Source of the DNA: Bacillus sp. MM2020_4
GTDB taxonomy: Bacteria; Bacillota; Bacilli; Bacillales; Cytobacillaceae
NCBI RefSeq assembly: GCF_011250555.1
Contig: NZ_JAANMZ010000015.1
Coordinates: 1 to 64,000, forward strand
Length of the DNA stretch: 64,000 bases
Reading direction: 5' to 3'
Made by a program: the position numbers and the translations under genes. How positions within the stretch are numbered: the stretch's first letter is position 1; every line of letters starts with the position of its first letter. The notes below the pieces were generated by a model. The model saw only the letters and a program-made list of their open reading frames with translations, did no database searches and had not been told where the DNA came from. This document shows positions 1-8,983 of this stretch, in pieces.

Positions 1-104
1 GATTGACACTATGAAATGAAAAATGATATAAACACAATAAGATTTTATTAAATAAAAGCGTTAAAGTTTAAAAAATCAGTAAATGAGGAATAGGGGGTTA
101 CATC

Positions 105-1064
105 ATGGAACGTAATAGCAAAATTTTAGACTGTACCATTCGTGATGGTGGTTTGGTTAATAATTGGGATTTTAGTGTCGAATTTGTTCAAGACTTATAT
201 AATGGTCTGAGTGCTGCAGGTGTTGAATACATGGAGATTGGGTACAAAAATTCTCCTAAGCTCCTTAACGCAACAGAACCTAATCCATGGAGATTTCTTG
301 ACGATCACTTCCTAAAAGAAATTATTCCGGAGAAAAAGTTCACGAAGTTGTCTGCTTTAGTAGATATTGGCCGTGTTGATCCAAATGATATTCTGCCCCG
401 TGATCAAAGTGTCTTAGATATGATTCGTGTAGCATGTTACATACGTGAAGTAGATAAAGGCTTAGAACTTGTGCAAATGTTTCATGATTTAGGGTATGAG
501 ACTTCCCTAAACATTATGGCTTTATCAAGCGTCCCTGAAAAGAAACTTATTGAAGCATTTGAATTAGTACGAAATAGTCCTGTAGATGTGGTCTATATCG
601 TGGATTCATTTGGAAGTTTAGATCCAGCAGATATTGAGCATCAAGTGAAAAAGTTTAAAGAAATGATTCCTAATAAACAACTCGGAATACACACTCATAA
701 CAACATGCAATTGGCATTCGCCAATACACTATCTGCTATGAAAAACGGAGTAACATTCCTAGATTCTTCTGTTTACGGTATGGGTCGCGCTGCAGGTAAC
801 TGTCATACAGAACTTCTCGTTAGCTACATCCAAAAAACAAGGTATGAGCTCAAGCCAGTTCTGGGAATAATTGAAAAGCATATGCTTGAGATGCGTCAAA
901 AGTGGGAATGGGGCTATATCATTCCTTATATGATTTCAGGTGTCCTGAATGAACATCCACGTGTCGCTATGGCATACCGTGATAGCGCCGAGCGTGATCA
1001 ATTCGTTGATTTTTATGATAAGGTAACATCACCTGAAGTTGCCTTGGCAACAGCGACAAAATAG
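105..1064 (+). CDS. aldolase catalytic domain protein (HMGL-like, DRE-TIM family)
   Basis: The 319-residue protein looks like a complete TIM-barrel enzyme of the DRE-TIM metallolyase group, which includes isopropylmalate synthase, HMG-CoA lyase and 4-hydroxy-2-oxovalerate aldolase. Visible motifs are the first-strand LDCTIRDGG (about residues 8-16), where the Asp should bind the divalent metal, and HTHNN (196-200), the metal-binding histidine pair. The motif SVYGMGRAAGN (about 226-236) is the usual late-strand glycine-rich segment. There is no LeuA-type allosteric domain, so it is not a full isopropylmalate synthase. The start is the ATG after an AGGGGGTT ribosome site. It stands alone here; neighbours give no pathway. 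The substrate is unknown; a role in sugar or cell-surface precursor synthesis is possible but not shown. Confidence 0.8.
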   Translation: MERNSKILDCTIRDGGLVNNWDFSVEFVQDLYNGLSAAGVEYMEIGYKNSPKLLNATEPNPWRFLDDHFLKEIIPEKKFTKLSALVDIGRVDPNDILPRDQSVLDMIRVACYIREVDKGLELVQMFHDLGYETSLNIMALSSVPEKKLIEAFELVRNSPVDVVYIVDSFGSLDPADIEHQVKKFKEMIPNKQLGIHTHNNMQLAFANTLSAMKNGVTFLDSSVYGMGRAAGNCHTELLVSYIQKTRYELKPVLGIIEKHMLEMRQKWEWGYIIPYMISGVLNEHPRVAMAYRDSAERDQFVDFYDKVTSPEVALATATK

Positions 1065-1077
1065 GAAGATATGTCAA

Positions 1078-1110
1078 AGAGGGGCTACCTTTATAGAAGG
1101 TCGCTCCTCT
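1078..1110 (+). terminator. strong hairpin after the aldolase-domain gene
   Basis: AGAGGGGC-T-ACCTT pairs with AAGGT-C-GCTCCTCT across a 5-nt loop just after the stop codon. The stem is long but there is no T tract directly after it, so it may be a Rho-independent terminator of low efficiency or an mRNA 3' stabiliser. Confidence 0.4.
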
Positions 1111-1199
1111 TGCATGTTGATATCTGTTATTTTTTTGGCTCCCTTTGGTGTATAGGCAAGATAAATGGTAATTATTCAGGTATGATTTCGTTCTATCCC

Positions 1200-2603
1200 C
1201 TAAATTTTTTTTGCAATTCCCCAGCATTGCATTAATTGGTGAATGCCTTCCTCAATTTTCCCAATTGGGATGCCGCCAAACCCTAACAGAAATGTTGGAT
1301 ACTTATATTCTACTGGCTTTAACAGGTAATCGGTTACAGGGTAAATGGCGATAGAGCTTTCTGCCGCGATTATTTTTAACTCATGTTCACTTTTTTTTAG
1401 TGGGAGGGAAATTAAAATGTGCATCCCGGCATGGTTTCCAGTGATGATGACTTCAGAATAATACGTTTTAAAAAAATGGGTCAGTTTATTAAGTTTTTTA
1501 TGATAAATTTTCCGCATACGATTTAAGTGTTTTGAAAAATTGCCGTCTCTCATGAAGCTGGCTAAAATATGCTGGTCGAATCTCGGGACAGTTGCTGAAT
1601 AATAACTGAATGATTCCTTATATTTTTTCAGTAATGTTGTGGGCAAAACAAAATACGCCACTCGCAATGACGGCATTAATGACTTGGTAAAAGTACTCAG
1701 ATAAATGACCTTATTGTTTTGGTCCATCCCTTGTAATGCAGGAATGGGTTTTCCGGTGTAACGGAATTCACTGTCGTAATCGTCTTCAATAATGTAGCGA
1801 TTTTCAGCTTTTGCTGCCCAATGCAAAAGCTGTGTTCTTCTTGTTGCGGAAAGGACCGCACCGGTCGGAAATTGGTGGGATGGCGTAATGTAAACCACAT
1901 TCGCATTTGTTTCTTCAAGTTCATCTACAATCAATCCATCTTCATCAACCGGAATTGGGATTGCTTTATTTTGCAAGTGGATTCTAGGGATTGCCGAATA
2001 TCCGGGATTCTCGAGTGCGAAGTTTAAATCATTTTCAAGCAGCCTTAAAATCATAGGAAGGAGTTGCTCCGTTCCCGAACCAATCACAATTTGCTCCGGC
2101 TTACACACAATCCCCCGCGATTGATAAAGGTATTTTGCTATTTCAGTCCGTAACATATATTCACCCTGGGATTCTCCAATCTGTAACAACTCTTTTGATG
2201 GATAATCAAATAAATCTTTAGCATATTTCCTCCACTGTGAAAAAGGGAAGGAGTCTGTATCGATTTTTCCGGGGTGAAAGTCAAATTGGATTATTTTTTC
2301 CTCCGAGTCCTCTACAGGCAACTCTACCTGTTCTGTTTCGATATATGGTAATTCATTAATATCCTCTACAAAAAATCCAATCCGCGGTTTTGACATAATA
2401 AAGCCCTCTGCAATCAGTTGGGCATAGGCAACTTCAATGGTTGTTTGGCTGATGTTTAAAAAATCGGCTAATTTTTTTTTTGAGGGTAGTTTCGTACCAA
2501 CTTCAATTTGTTTGCTCATAATGGCAGTTTTGATACCAACATAAAGCTGTTCATACAAGGGTTTTGTTGTGTTTTTATTCAATTCAAACATAAGCATATC
2601 CAT
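1200..2603 (-). CDS. MocR-type regulator: GntR DNA-binding domain plus aminotransferase-like domain
   Basis: The protein has two parts. The N-terminal 75 residues form a GntR winged helix (NTTKPLYEQLYVGIK, then KLPSKKKLADFLNIS). The rest, about 390 residues, is a fold-type I aminotransferase domain with the PLP-lysine segment TFTKSLMPSLRVAY. This is the MocR/PdxR architecture, in which PLP bound to the second domain is a sensor rather than a cofactor for catalysis. I start it at the ATG at 2603 because AGAGGAGG lies 8 nt before it; an ATG eight codons upstream is inside or before that site. It is divergent from an ECF transporter S subunit gene at 2751, which is the most likely target. Control of vitamin B6 uptake is an inference from that arrangement. 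Confidence 0.85.
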   Translation of the reverse strand: MDMLMFELNKNTTKPLYEQLYVGIKTAIMSKQIEVGTKLPSKKKLADFLNISQTTIEVAYAQLIAEGFIMSKPRIGFFVEDINELPYIETEQVELPVEDSEEKIIQFDFHPGKIDTDSFPFSQWRKYAKDLFDYPSKELLQIGESQGEYMLRTEIAKYLYQSRGIVCKPEQIVIGSGTEQLLPMILRLLENDLNFALENPGYSAIPRIHLQNKAIPIPVDEDGLIVDELEETNANVVYITPSHQFPTGAVLSATRRTQLLHWAAKAENRYIIEDDYDSEFRYTGKPIPALQGMDQNNKVIYLSTFTKSLMPSLRVAYFVLPTTLLKKYKESFSYYSATVPRFDQHILASFMRDGNFSKHLNRMRKIYHKKLNKLTHFFKTYYSEVIITGNHAGMHILISLPLKKSEHELKIIAAESSIAIYPVTDYLLKPVEYKYPTFLLGFGGIPIGKIEEGIHQLMQCWGIAKKI

Positions 2604-2750
2604 TCGGGATTCCTCCTCTCTGACCATGGGAATTTTTTAAAAGGTGACACTTTTTATATTGTCAGATTTTATTATACTAGTAATCATTAAAGAAGATAAG
2701 ATTCATTTTTAAACAAAACACTAGCACTTGAAATGACGAGGGGGATTTAC

Positions 2751-3278
2751 ATGTTTACGCAAGAACAAAACAAAACGAGAATCCTGGTTCTCAATGCACT
2801 ATTTATTACTTTAACATTTCTGGCCACAATGTTTATCAACATTAGGCTGCCGCTGATGGGAAATGGGGGCTTAATCCATTTGGGCAACGTGCCGCTTTTA
2901 ATTGCCGCGTTTGTTTTTGGCAAAAAAACAGGTGCGATAGTAGGTGCCTTCGGAATGGCTTTGTTTGATATTGTTTCAGGATGGGCATTATGGGCTCCGT
3001 TTACGTTTGTTATCGTTGGGGCAATGGGATATGTAGCTGGCCTTATTGCTGAAAAGATTCCCGGCAAAAAGGTTTTCGTACATGTACTGGCAGTGGCTGC
3101 TGCCCTGATCATCAAAGTTGTCGGCTATTATTTTACAGAAGTCATCCTTTTTGGTAACTGGATCCAGCCGTTCGGCTCCGTCCCAGGTAATATCATGCAG
3201 ATCGTCATCGCCGCCATCATTGTCGTCCCACTTGCAAATGGGTTTAAGAAAAGGGTTGGGCGTGCGAATTCAATATAG
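2751..3278 (+). CDS. ECF transporter S component (substrate-binding membrane subunit)
   Basis: A 175-residue, very hydrophobic protein with about five to six membrane segments. The short N-terminal stretch before the first helix, the conserved HLGNVPLLIAAFVFG segment, and the pattern of small-residue helices (GAFGMALFDIVSG) are those of the S subunits of energy-coupling factor vitamin transporters, which work with the shared EcfA-EcfA'-EcfT module encoded elsewhere. The ATG at 2751 follows GAGGGGG by about 6 nt. The divergent MocR-type regulator suggests the substrate is pyridoxine or a related B6 vitamer (PdxU-like), but thiamin-precursor or other vitamin specificity cannot be excluded. Confidence 0.75.
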   Translation: MFTQEQNKTRILVLNALFITLTFLATMFINIRLPLMGNGGLIHLGNVPLLIAAFVFGKKTGAIVGAFGMALFDIVSGWALWAPFTFVIVGAMGYVAGLIAEKIPGKKVFVHVLAVAAALIIKVVGYYFTEVILFGNWIQPFGSVPGNIMQIVIAAIIVVPLANGFKKRVGRANSI

Positions 3279-3283
3279 CACTG

Positions 3284-3308
3284 AAGACCGGCGCTGACCG
3301 GTCTTTTT
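3284..3308 (+). terminator. Rho-independent terminator of the ECF S gene
   Basis: AAGACCGG pairs with CCGGTCTT around a short loop and is followed by TTTTT, immediately after the stop codon. Confidence 0.85.
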
Positions 3309-3398
3309 ATGTAAAGGAGACTTCGCATCCGGTGCTAGAAATATCAATCTATCTATATTGATAATTTAAAGGTACCGCGATTATAACCGAATTACTAC

Positions 3399-3427
3399 TT
3401 GACAGAATGTTACATTAATAGTAAAAT
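3399..3427 (+). promoter_or_regulatory. sigma-A-like promoter upstream of the dab operon
   Basis: TTGACA (3399-3404) and TAAAAT (3422-3427) are separated by 17 bp. It is the best promoter-like match in the roughly 480-bp gap before dabB. A terminator lies between it and dabB, so its transcript may be a leader RNA. Confidence 0.55.
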
Positions 3428-3687
3428 CCATATCATCAATAATTTGAATAAATGTTTTCTTCAATTAAATAGATTTCTTTAGCATTAGGTTAATAACTTT
3501 ATTGATTCAATGAAAAAGTAAATCTATAACTAAAAGGTAATCGTAAATTTACCTCCTTAGGAATGAATACATAATTACATATTTAGGTAGACGATTAAAA
3601 GGCCTGAATGGCCCGTTAAAAGTAAACCGACGATTTTCAAAGTGTAATGGTTTTGACCACTATGCTTAAAAATTGTCGGTTTTTTTG
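3428..3687 (+). ncRNA. possible untranslated leader RNA or small RNA before dabB
   Basis: No convincing open reading frame occupies this stretch. It runs from a good promoter at 3399-3427 to a strong terminator at 3624-3687, giving a transcript of about 250 nt that ends 100 bp before dabB. I do not recognise it as a known riboswitch. It could be an attenuating leader for dabB-dabA or an independent small RNA. The call rests on promoter plus terminator only. Confidence 0.3.
3624..3687 (+). terminator. terminator-like hairpin in the dab leader
   Basis: AAACCGACGATTTT pairs with AAAATTGTCGGTTT across a region that itself pairs (AAGTG with CACTATGCTT nearby), followed by a run of seven T. The position, upstream of dabB and far from any upstream coding gene, suits an attenuator. 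Confidence 0.7.
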
Positions 3688-3788
3688 TTTTTTATAAACA
3701 GAAAGGAATGCAGTGTAATGAAGGAAATCAATCAAAGTCATATTTTCATAATGTCGGATGATTCTATTCGCAGAAAGAGGGAAGCAAA

Positions 3789-5312
3789 ATGGTAAATTCC
3801 CTGCCAGAAATATTTTTTGTATTGCTTGCGGTTTCTGTACTTAGTGCACTATTCCTGTTATACCCAAGGGTTCCACTGACTTATGTTCGACTTCACGTCG
3901 GTTTTACATTGTTGCCGCCACTAGCTGCCCTACTGATTCTTTTTACCACCAATGAGACCACCATTTATGGCCCATGGTTGCTTGATTCGTTATCATGGCT
4001 GCTGGTATCGTTTGTGCTTATCATCGGTTTTATCGTGCAACGTTATTCTGTTCGTTACTTCCTTGGTGATCGTTCTTATAGAAAATATTTTGCCTTGCTG
4101 ACACTTACAACTAGTGCTGATTCAGTTGTCTGGCTTTGTAATGATCTTCGCCTGTTGCTGATTTGCTGGGGGACAACACTTCTGGGGCTGATACTGCTGA
4201 TAAGAGTAAAAAAAGAGTGGAGTGTTGCTAGAAACGCAGCTAAACAAACAGGAAAATTGTTTGCAATAAGCTGGATTATACTGTTTGGGGCTGTCCTTTG
4301 GGTAACCCAGTCCACGGGACATTTGCAGTTGTCGCTTGTCCTCACAAAAAGCAGTCTTACACAGCTTGGTTTATGGGAAAGGACTTGTATTAGCCTGATG
4401 CTAATCTTAGCTGTCGTCATTCCGGCTGCACAGTGGCCTTTCCACCGCTGGTTATTAAATACAGTAGTAGCTCCTACTCCTGTATCAGCAGTAATGCATG
4501 CGGGATTAGTGAACGCAGGTGGAATGATCTTGACACGGTTCTCTCCACTTTTTAGCGGAAATATGACCCAAATCATTTTACTTATATTGTCTAGTGTTTC
4601 AGTCATGATAGGTACAGGAATTATGCTGGTCCAGGTAGATTATAAACGGCAGCTGGTAGGGTCTACGATTGCACAGATGGGGTTCATGTTCATCCAATGT
4701 GCGTTAGGTGCTTTTTCGGCAGCCATTATCCACGCAATCTTACATGGTCTATTTAAGTCAACTCTTTTCTTACAGTCTGGTTCCGCGCTTGACCATCACA
4801 AGAAGCAAACTCCCGGAGCAAATCAGCCGCGGTCATTATTATGGACAATCACAGGAGGGATTTTAGGACTCCTGGCGACAATTGGTCTTTGGCTATCTTC
4901 TTCTGGGGAGAATTATCAATTCATAAGCGCCCTTACCTTAGGGTGGTCAGTTTCATTAGCCTGGACCCAGCTCGTGGCTTTTGGAAATGGACATATCGCG
5001 CGAATTGCAGGCTTTTCTTTAGTTGCAGTAGCGGCAATTGTATATCACTTCGTCCATGATGCTTTTTATGGTGTATTACAAAATTCAATCCCAAAGGGAA
5101 TTCAACCACCGGAACCAGCGGCAATTTTACTTTTGATTATATTATTGGCCGGAAGTGCTGCAGGTGTATGGCTTGCTCGTCATCGTTCATCAACTGCCTA
5201 TTCTGTTATTTATCTTTGGCTTGTACGATTGGGTGAGCCTCAAAGCAATTTGATAGAAAGTCATCCTAAGTATTTGACAAAATCATTCTTTAAGGGAGGT
5301 CATCTACAATGA
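3789..5312 (+). CDS. dabB: DabB: NuoL-like proton-conducting subunit of the DAB inorganic carbon transporter
   Basis: A 507-residue polytopic membrane protein of the complex I antiporter family (NuoL/MrpA type), with about 12-14 hydrophobic segments. The conserved segment PAAQWPFHRWLLNTVVAPTP (around residue 215) followed by VSAVMHAGLVNAGG is the proton-channel core with its lysine and histidine region. On its own it could be misread as NADH dehydrogenase subunit 5, but no other nuo or mrp genes are near. The stop overlaps the dabA start (ATGA at 5309-5312), so the two are translationally coupled. In characterised systems (Halothiobacillus DAB, Staphylococcus MpsAB) this subunit couples cation flow to bicarbonate accumulation by DabA. 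Confidence 0.9.
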   Translation: MVNSLPEIFFVLLAVSVLSALFLLYPRVPLTYVRLHVGFTLLPPLAALLILFTTNETTIYGPWLLDSLSWLLVSFVLIIGFIVQRYSVRYFLGDRSYRKYFALLTLTTSADSVVWLCNDLRLLLICWGTTLLGLILLIRVKKEWSVARNAAKQTGKLFAISWIILFGAVLWVTQSTGHLQLSLVLTKSSLTQLGLWERTCISLMLILAVVIPAAQWPFHRWLLNTVVAPTPVSAVMHAGLVNAGGMILTRFSPLFSGNMTQIILLILSSVSVMIGTGIMLVQVDYKRQLVGSTIAQMGFMFIQCALGAFSAAIIHAILHGLFKSTLFLQSGSALDHHKKQTPGANQPRSLLWTITGGILGLLATIGLWLSSSGENYQFISALTLGWSVSLAWTQLVAFGNGHIARIAGFSLVAVAAIVYHFVHDAFYGVLQNSIPKGIQPPEPAAILLLIILLAGSAAGVWLARHRSSTAYSVIYLWLVRLGEPQSNLIESHPKYLTKSFFKGGHLQ

Positions 5313-7921
5313 ATTCAACATCAGCAAGAAACTTACATTGGGAAAAGCTTCCTGATAGCCTTGATTTTAATCTTATTGACTTGGTGAACTCCGCCAGCAG
5401 CGTTATTGTACCGCTCGGGCCTATTAACACATTTGCAGCACGTAGCCCCTGGGTAGGTTTTGAGGGACAAACGTTTGAAACAACGGCCTATTGGCTCAAA
5501 GATACTTGTGATATAGATATCTACCCCAATGACTCTTTACTTCAATCTGCATGGGAACGCGGTAAGATTCAACAAGATTTTTTAAAAAATGGACTTCAAC
5601 ATTGGCTAAACACACAATCTTTGGAGTTGCCGCGTAAGGTCGCAGAGCAATTTTGCCTAGCTGCACTCATGCAAAAGAAACTATCTTCCAATACTTTGGA
5701 TGAATCTGAGTTAAAAAGTCTGGTAAGAGAACTAAATTGTTTTACACCCGAAATGACCGAAAAACATTCGACTAAAACCTATAGCCAACGCATGGAACAG
5801 CTAGGAAGGGTAAATGCTGCTCACGATCTTAACAGCCACATGATCAAGTGGTGTAAATTATTTCTTGATGAGTCCCAAGCAGTTTGGTCGATGCCAAATC
5901 GTGAAGAAGGTTTCTATCGTGCGTGGCGGAAACTAGTCCAGCATGACCCGGCACTTAGCCGTAATCAGCGTAAACAATTAAGTTATTTGCCTGAAGAAGC
6001 TGCTGCGGCATTAAGGGAAGTATTGTCCGATCTAGAAATTCAATTTTCAGAAGTTCAAGCCTATTTTGAAGTGCATTTCCTTGCTTTACCGGGCTGGAGT
6101 GGCATGATGCTATGGCGTTCGCAGCAATCAGCCGAAGAAAATTCGCTGCTGCTAGAGTATTTAGCCGTTAGAATATCAATGGAATGGGCATTAGTTAAAC
6201 CCTTTCTTCCCTTGCCTGAAAAAAGAAATAATAAAGTACATGTAGAACCATTAATTGCAGCCTGGGCCAAATGGGGTAACCTGCCAATCAATGCTTGGTC
6301 TCAGTTATCCTCTACAGAAATAAAGGCATGTTTGACCCTTGCCTACCGTTTTGATAAGATTCAACGCAATCGACTATGGCTTGAAGCATGGGAGAAAACA
6401 TATGAAGACCAATTAAAGAAAATGCTTATATCCCAACATAAGGCGGAAATGGCGGAAAACATAAATCAGGCACTAGCTCAGTTTGTATTTTGTATCGATG
6501 TTCGTTCAGAGCCTTTTCGCCGCAACCTTGAAAAAAGAGGAGATTTTCAGACTTTTGGCACAGCAGGATTTTTCGGATTACCGATAGCAACCTGCGAGCT
6601 TGGCAGTAACCATGCACATAACTCTTTGCCAGTCATGTTTAAACCGCAACACAAAATAAAAGAGTTTTCACCTGAGTCTGAATCCTATCAACAAAGGCAT
6701 CATGCAGTCAATTCAATAGGTTATACATTTGCTGCTATGAAGCATAATCTGATTTCCAGTATGGTATTGCCGGAAATTAGTGGTCCTTGGCTCAGCCTGC
6801 AAACACTCGCTCGCAGCTTTGTGCCAAGAAGTGCAGGCCAGACATTAAGGAAAATGCACCAAAGCTGGCTGCATAAACCATCCGCGGAACTCACGCTAAA
6901 CCATACGCAAATATCTGAAACAGCTTTGCCAACTGGTTTTTCGGTAAAAGAAAAAGTCCACTACGTAAGGCAGGCTCTACTAATGATGGGGCTCACTGAT
7001 CATTTTGCACCCCTAGTGGTTATTTGCGGACATGGAAGTCACAGCACGAATAATCCATATAGTTCTGCACTCGATTGTGGTGCGTGTGGAGGAGCATCAG
7101 GTGCATTCAATGCAAGAGTGCTGGCAGAATTGTGCAATCTTCCAACCGTAAGGATGAGCCTAGAAAAAGAGGGAATAATCATTCCGAAAGATACCGTTTT
7201 TGCAGCTGCTGAGCATATTACCACACTTGATGAGTTGCGCTTTCTTTACCTTCCGGAACTATCAAATGAAGCTAAACAAGCATTTAAGCGTGTCCAAACC
7301 GAGTTGCCAAAGGTAAGTGAGGAAGCCAATTTCGAGCGGATTTCACAATTGCCAAATCTCGGTACCCATTTGAAAAATCCGAAGGCTGAGGCCCAGCGGC
7401 TTTCAGAAGATTGGAGTGAGGTGCGTCCGGAATGGGGTTTGGCGCGCAATGCTGCGTTTATCATCGGCGAACGGCAACTTACCCAAGGTTGTAATCTGGG
7501 TGGGAGGGTTTTCCTTAATAATTATAACTGGAAGAAGGATAAAAACGGCGGTATTCTCGCAAATATCATATCCGGACCAGCAACGGTAGCTCAATGGATT
7601 AACCTGCAATATTATGCCTCTACTGTTGCCCCACATTATTATGGAAGCGGGAATAAAACAACCCAAACCGTCACTGCAGGGCTCGGGGTCATGCAGGGAA
7701 ACGCCAGTGACTTACTATCGGGACTTCCCTGGCAGTCTGTGATGAAATCAGATGGAGAGGCTTATCATGAACCACTACGTTTGCTGGTGGTCATCCAGGC
7801 GCCGAGGGAATATGTAAAACGGATGCTGAACCACGATCATGCCTTTCAGCAAAAAGTGAAAAATGGATGGATTCGGCTAGCGTCCATTGACCCGGAAGGA
7901 CACTGGGAGAGCTGGTCTTAA
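5309..7921 (+). CDS. dabA: DabA: zinc-binding, carbonic-anhydrase-like subunit of the inorganic carbon transporter (DUF2309)
   Basis: The 870-residue protein matches the UPF0753/DUF2309 family. The putative zinc site is intact: C395 and D397 in FCIDVRSEPF, H575 in ICGHGSH, and C590 in ALDCGACGG, with the same 15-residue spacing between the last two as in characterised DabA. These residues resemble the active site of beta-carbonic anhydrases, and the family is thought to hydrate CO2 vectorially at the inner face of the membrane. It has no obvious membrane helices and would be held by DabB. The start has AAGGGAGGT upstream and overlaps dabB by 4 nt. A DUF2294 gene and a carbonic-anhydrase-like gene follow closely, so all four probably form one operon. 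Confidence 0.93.
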   Translation: MNSTSARNLHWEKLPDSLDFNLIDLVNSASSVIVPLGPINTFAARSPWVGFEGQTFETTAYWLKDTCDIDIYPNDSLLQSAWERGKIQQDFLKNGLQHWLNTQSLELPRKVAEQFCLAALMQKKLSSNTLDESELKSLVRELNCFTPEMTEKHSTKTYSQRMEQLGRVNAAHDLNSHMIKWCKLFLDESQAVWSMPNREEGFYRAWRKLVQHDPALSRNQRKQLSYLPEEAAAALREVLSDLEIQFSEVQAYFEVHFLALPGWSGMMLWRSQQSAEENSLLLEYLAVRISMEWALVKPFLPLPEKRNNKVHVEPLIAAWAKWGNLPINAWSQLSSTEIKACLTLAYRFDKIQRNRLWLEAWEKTYEDQLKKMLISQHKAEMAENINQALAQFVFCIDVRSEPFRRNLEKRGDFQTFGTAGFFGLPIATCELGSNHAHNSLPVMFKPQHKIKEFSPESESYQQRHHAVNSIGYTFAAMKHNLISSMVLPEISGPWLSLQTLARSFVPRSAGQTLRKMHQSWLHKPSAELTLNHTQISETALPTGFSVKEKVHYVRQALLMMGLTDHFAPLVVICGHGSHSTNNPYSSALDCGACGGASGAFNARVLAELCNLPTVRMSLEKEGIIIPKDTVFAAAEHITTLDELRFLYLPELSNEAKQAFKRVQTELPKVSEEANFERISQLPNLGTHLKNPKAEAQRLSEDWSEVRPEWGLARNAAFIIGERQLTQGCNLGGRVFLNNYNWKKDKNGGILANIISGPATVAQWINLQYYASTVAPHYYGSGNKTTQTVTAGLGVMQGNASDLLSGLPWQSVMKSDGEAYHEPLRLLVVIQAPREYVKRMLNHDHAFQQKVKNGWIRLASIDPEGHWESWS

Positions 7922-7948
7922 ACTTTGAATAAAGGAAAAGGAATCGAT

Positions 7949-8314
7949 ATGGAAAAATCAAAAGGAATGCTTGAAGCTGAAATAAGCAAAGCTTTAACAC
8001 ATTGGGAGAAAAATTATCTTGGACGAGGCTCCGTATCAGTTAAATCAGATATATTACGCGATATGGTGATTGTGAATCTTGGCGCAATTTTAACTCCAGC
8101 AGAATATGAAGTATGTCGGGATAAAGAAGGCTTGTTATCGGTAAAAGAATATCGCCATAGTTTAGTGGAATCCGGACTGAATGATTTAAAGGAAATTATC
8201 TTAAAGTTAACAGGGGAAGAAGTAATTAGCTTTCACACCGATCTAAGTACACAAACTGGAGAACGAGCAATGATCTTTAAGCTTGCCAGCAATCTTCAAA
8301 GTAAATTATGTTAA
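7949..8314 (+). CDS. DUF2294 domain protein
   Basis: A 121-residue soluble protein starting at the ATG preceded by AAAGGAAAAGGA. The segment LTHWEKNYLGRGSVSVK near the N terminus and LKLTGEEVISFHTDLSTQTGE near the C terminus are typical of DUF2294, a small family whose biochemistry is not established. It lies 27 bp after dabA and 51 bp before the carbonic-anhydrase-like gene, so it is probably cotranscribed with the bicarbonate uptake system. A regulatory or accessory role in inorganic carbon uptake is an inference from position only. Confidence 0.75.
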   Translation: MEKSKGMLEAEISKALTHWEKNYLGRGSVSVKSDILRDMVIVNLGAILTPAEYEVCRDKEGLLSVKEYRHSLVESGLNDLKEIILKLTGEEVISFHTDLSTQTGERAMIFKLASNLQSKLC

Positions 8315-8365
8315 AGCATCAGAATTTGTATAGAGTACGATATAAATGAAGAAAGAGGTGATTTG

Positions 8366-8863
8366 ATGTCTAGAGATGAAAAGAAAAAAGTACTATATGT
8401 GATTGGTATGGATCATAAATTAGAACGTTTTATTAAAAAAGAAACCAATGTCAATCCGGAAAATATAATGATCTTACAAAGATATCAACCACTCATTTCA
8501 CACCCCCTCGACGAAATAATGAGGGACATCATCATTGCGGTCTTTAAGGAAAATGTTGAAGAAATCGTTGTTGCCTTCACAGATGATTATCAAAAAAACA
8601 CTGAGAATATACTAATCCATATTAATAAAAACAAAGAATTAAAGGATAAGATTCAAACACTGGAGTATCTTTTTAATAATACCAAGCCGGAATTTCCCAC
8701 GGGTACGGTAAGTGAATGGTTACAGGGAGGCAAAACATTAAGGGATGGTGTCCAAAAAACAGTTCACACCATTCGCCATCATCCGCTGCTCCCATCGCAT
8801 GTAAAGGTCAAGGAATTATTTATTAAACAGGATAATGAAAAGCTAACTGGAATTGTTGTCTAA
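8366..8863 (+). CDS. degenerate beta-carbonic-anhydrase-like protein of the dab operon
   Basis: A 165-residue protein; the ATG at 8366 has GAAAGAGGTG in front (a TTG one codon earlier is less likely). The order of segments recalls a beta-carbonic anhydrase: a first strand ending in GMDHK (14-18, where the enzyme has CxDxR), then ILQRYQPLIS, a helix with DEIMRDIIIAVF, and a strand EEIVVAFTDD (about 65-74, where the enzyme has an HxxC motif). The Asp of the first motif remains, but the zinc ligands Cys, His and Cys appear as Gly14, Phe71 and Asp74. If the alignment is right the protein cannot bind zinc in the usual way and would be a regulator or scaffold. The resemblance is by eye; it could also be an unrelated family. 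Confidence 0.55.
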   Translation: MSRDEKKKVLYVIGMDHKLERFIKKETNVNPENIMILQRYQPLISHPLDEIMRDIIIAVFKENVEEIVVAFTDDYQKNTENILIHINKNKELKDKIQTLEYLFNNTKPEFPTGTVSEWLQGGKTLRDGVQKTVHTIRHHPLLPSHVKVKELFIKQDNEKLTGIVV

Positions 8864-8951
8864 GAAATTATTTAACTAAATGAAATCACAGTTTAATAGT
8901 AGATAAGGATGAAAGATATGCTCATATTTTTAAAACTATAATAGTTAAAAC

Positions 8952-8980
8952 AAAAAAACCTTGCAATGGCAAGGTTTTTT
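8952..8980. terminator. bidirectional terminator between the dab operon and tRNA-Arg
   Basis: AAAAAACCTTGC and GCAAGGTTTTTT form a 12-bp stem with an AATG loop. The A run on one side and T run on the other allow it to end both the dab operon (+) and the tRNA-Arg transcript (-). Confidence 0.85.
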
Positions 8981-8983
8981 AAA

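Noticed and set aside
2640-2750. Operator for the MocR-type regulator
   Set aside because: The divergent region has an imperfect palindrome (AAAAGGTGACACTTTT), but I could not find the paired direct repeats typical of MocR sites.
4076-4606. Minus-strand open frame inside dabB
   Set aside because: Antisense to a conserved membrane protein; no family features and no ribosome site.
3789-5312. NADH dehydrogenase subunit 5 (NuoL) or MrpA antiporter
   Set aside because: The sequence belongs to that superfamily, but it stands alone without other nuo or mrp genes and is fused by overlap to dabA, so DabB is the better call.
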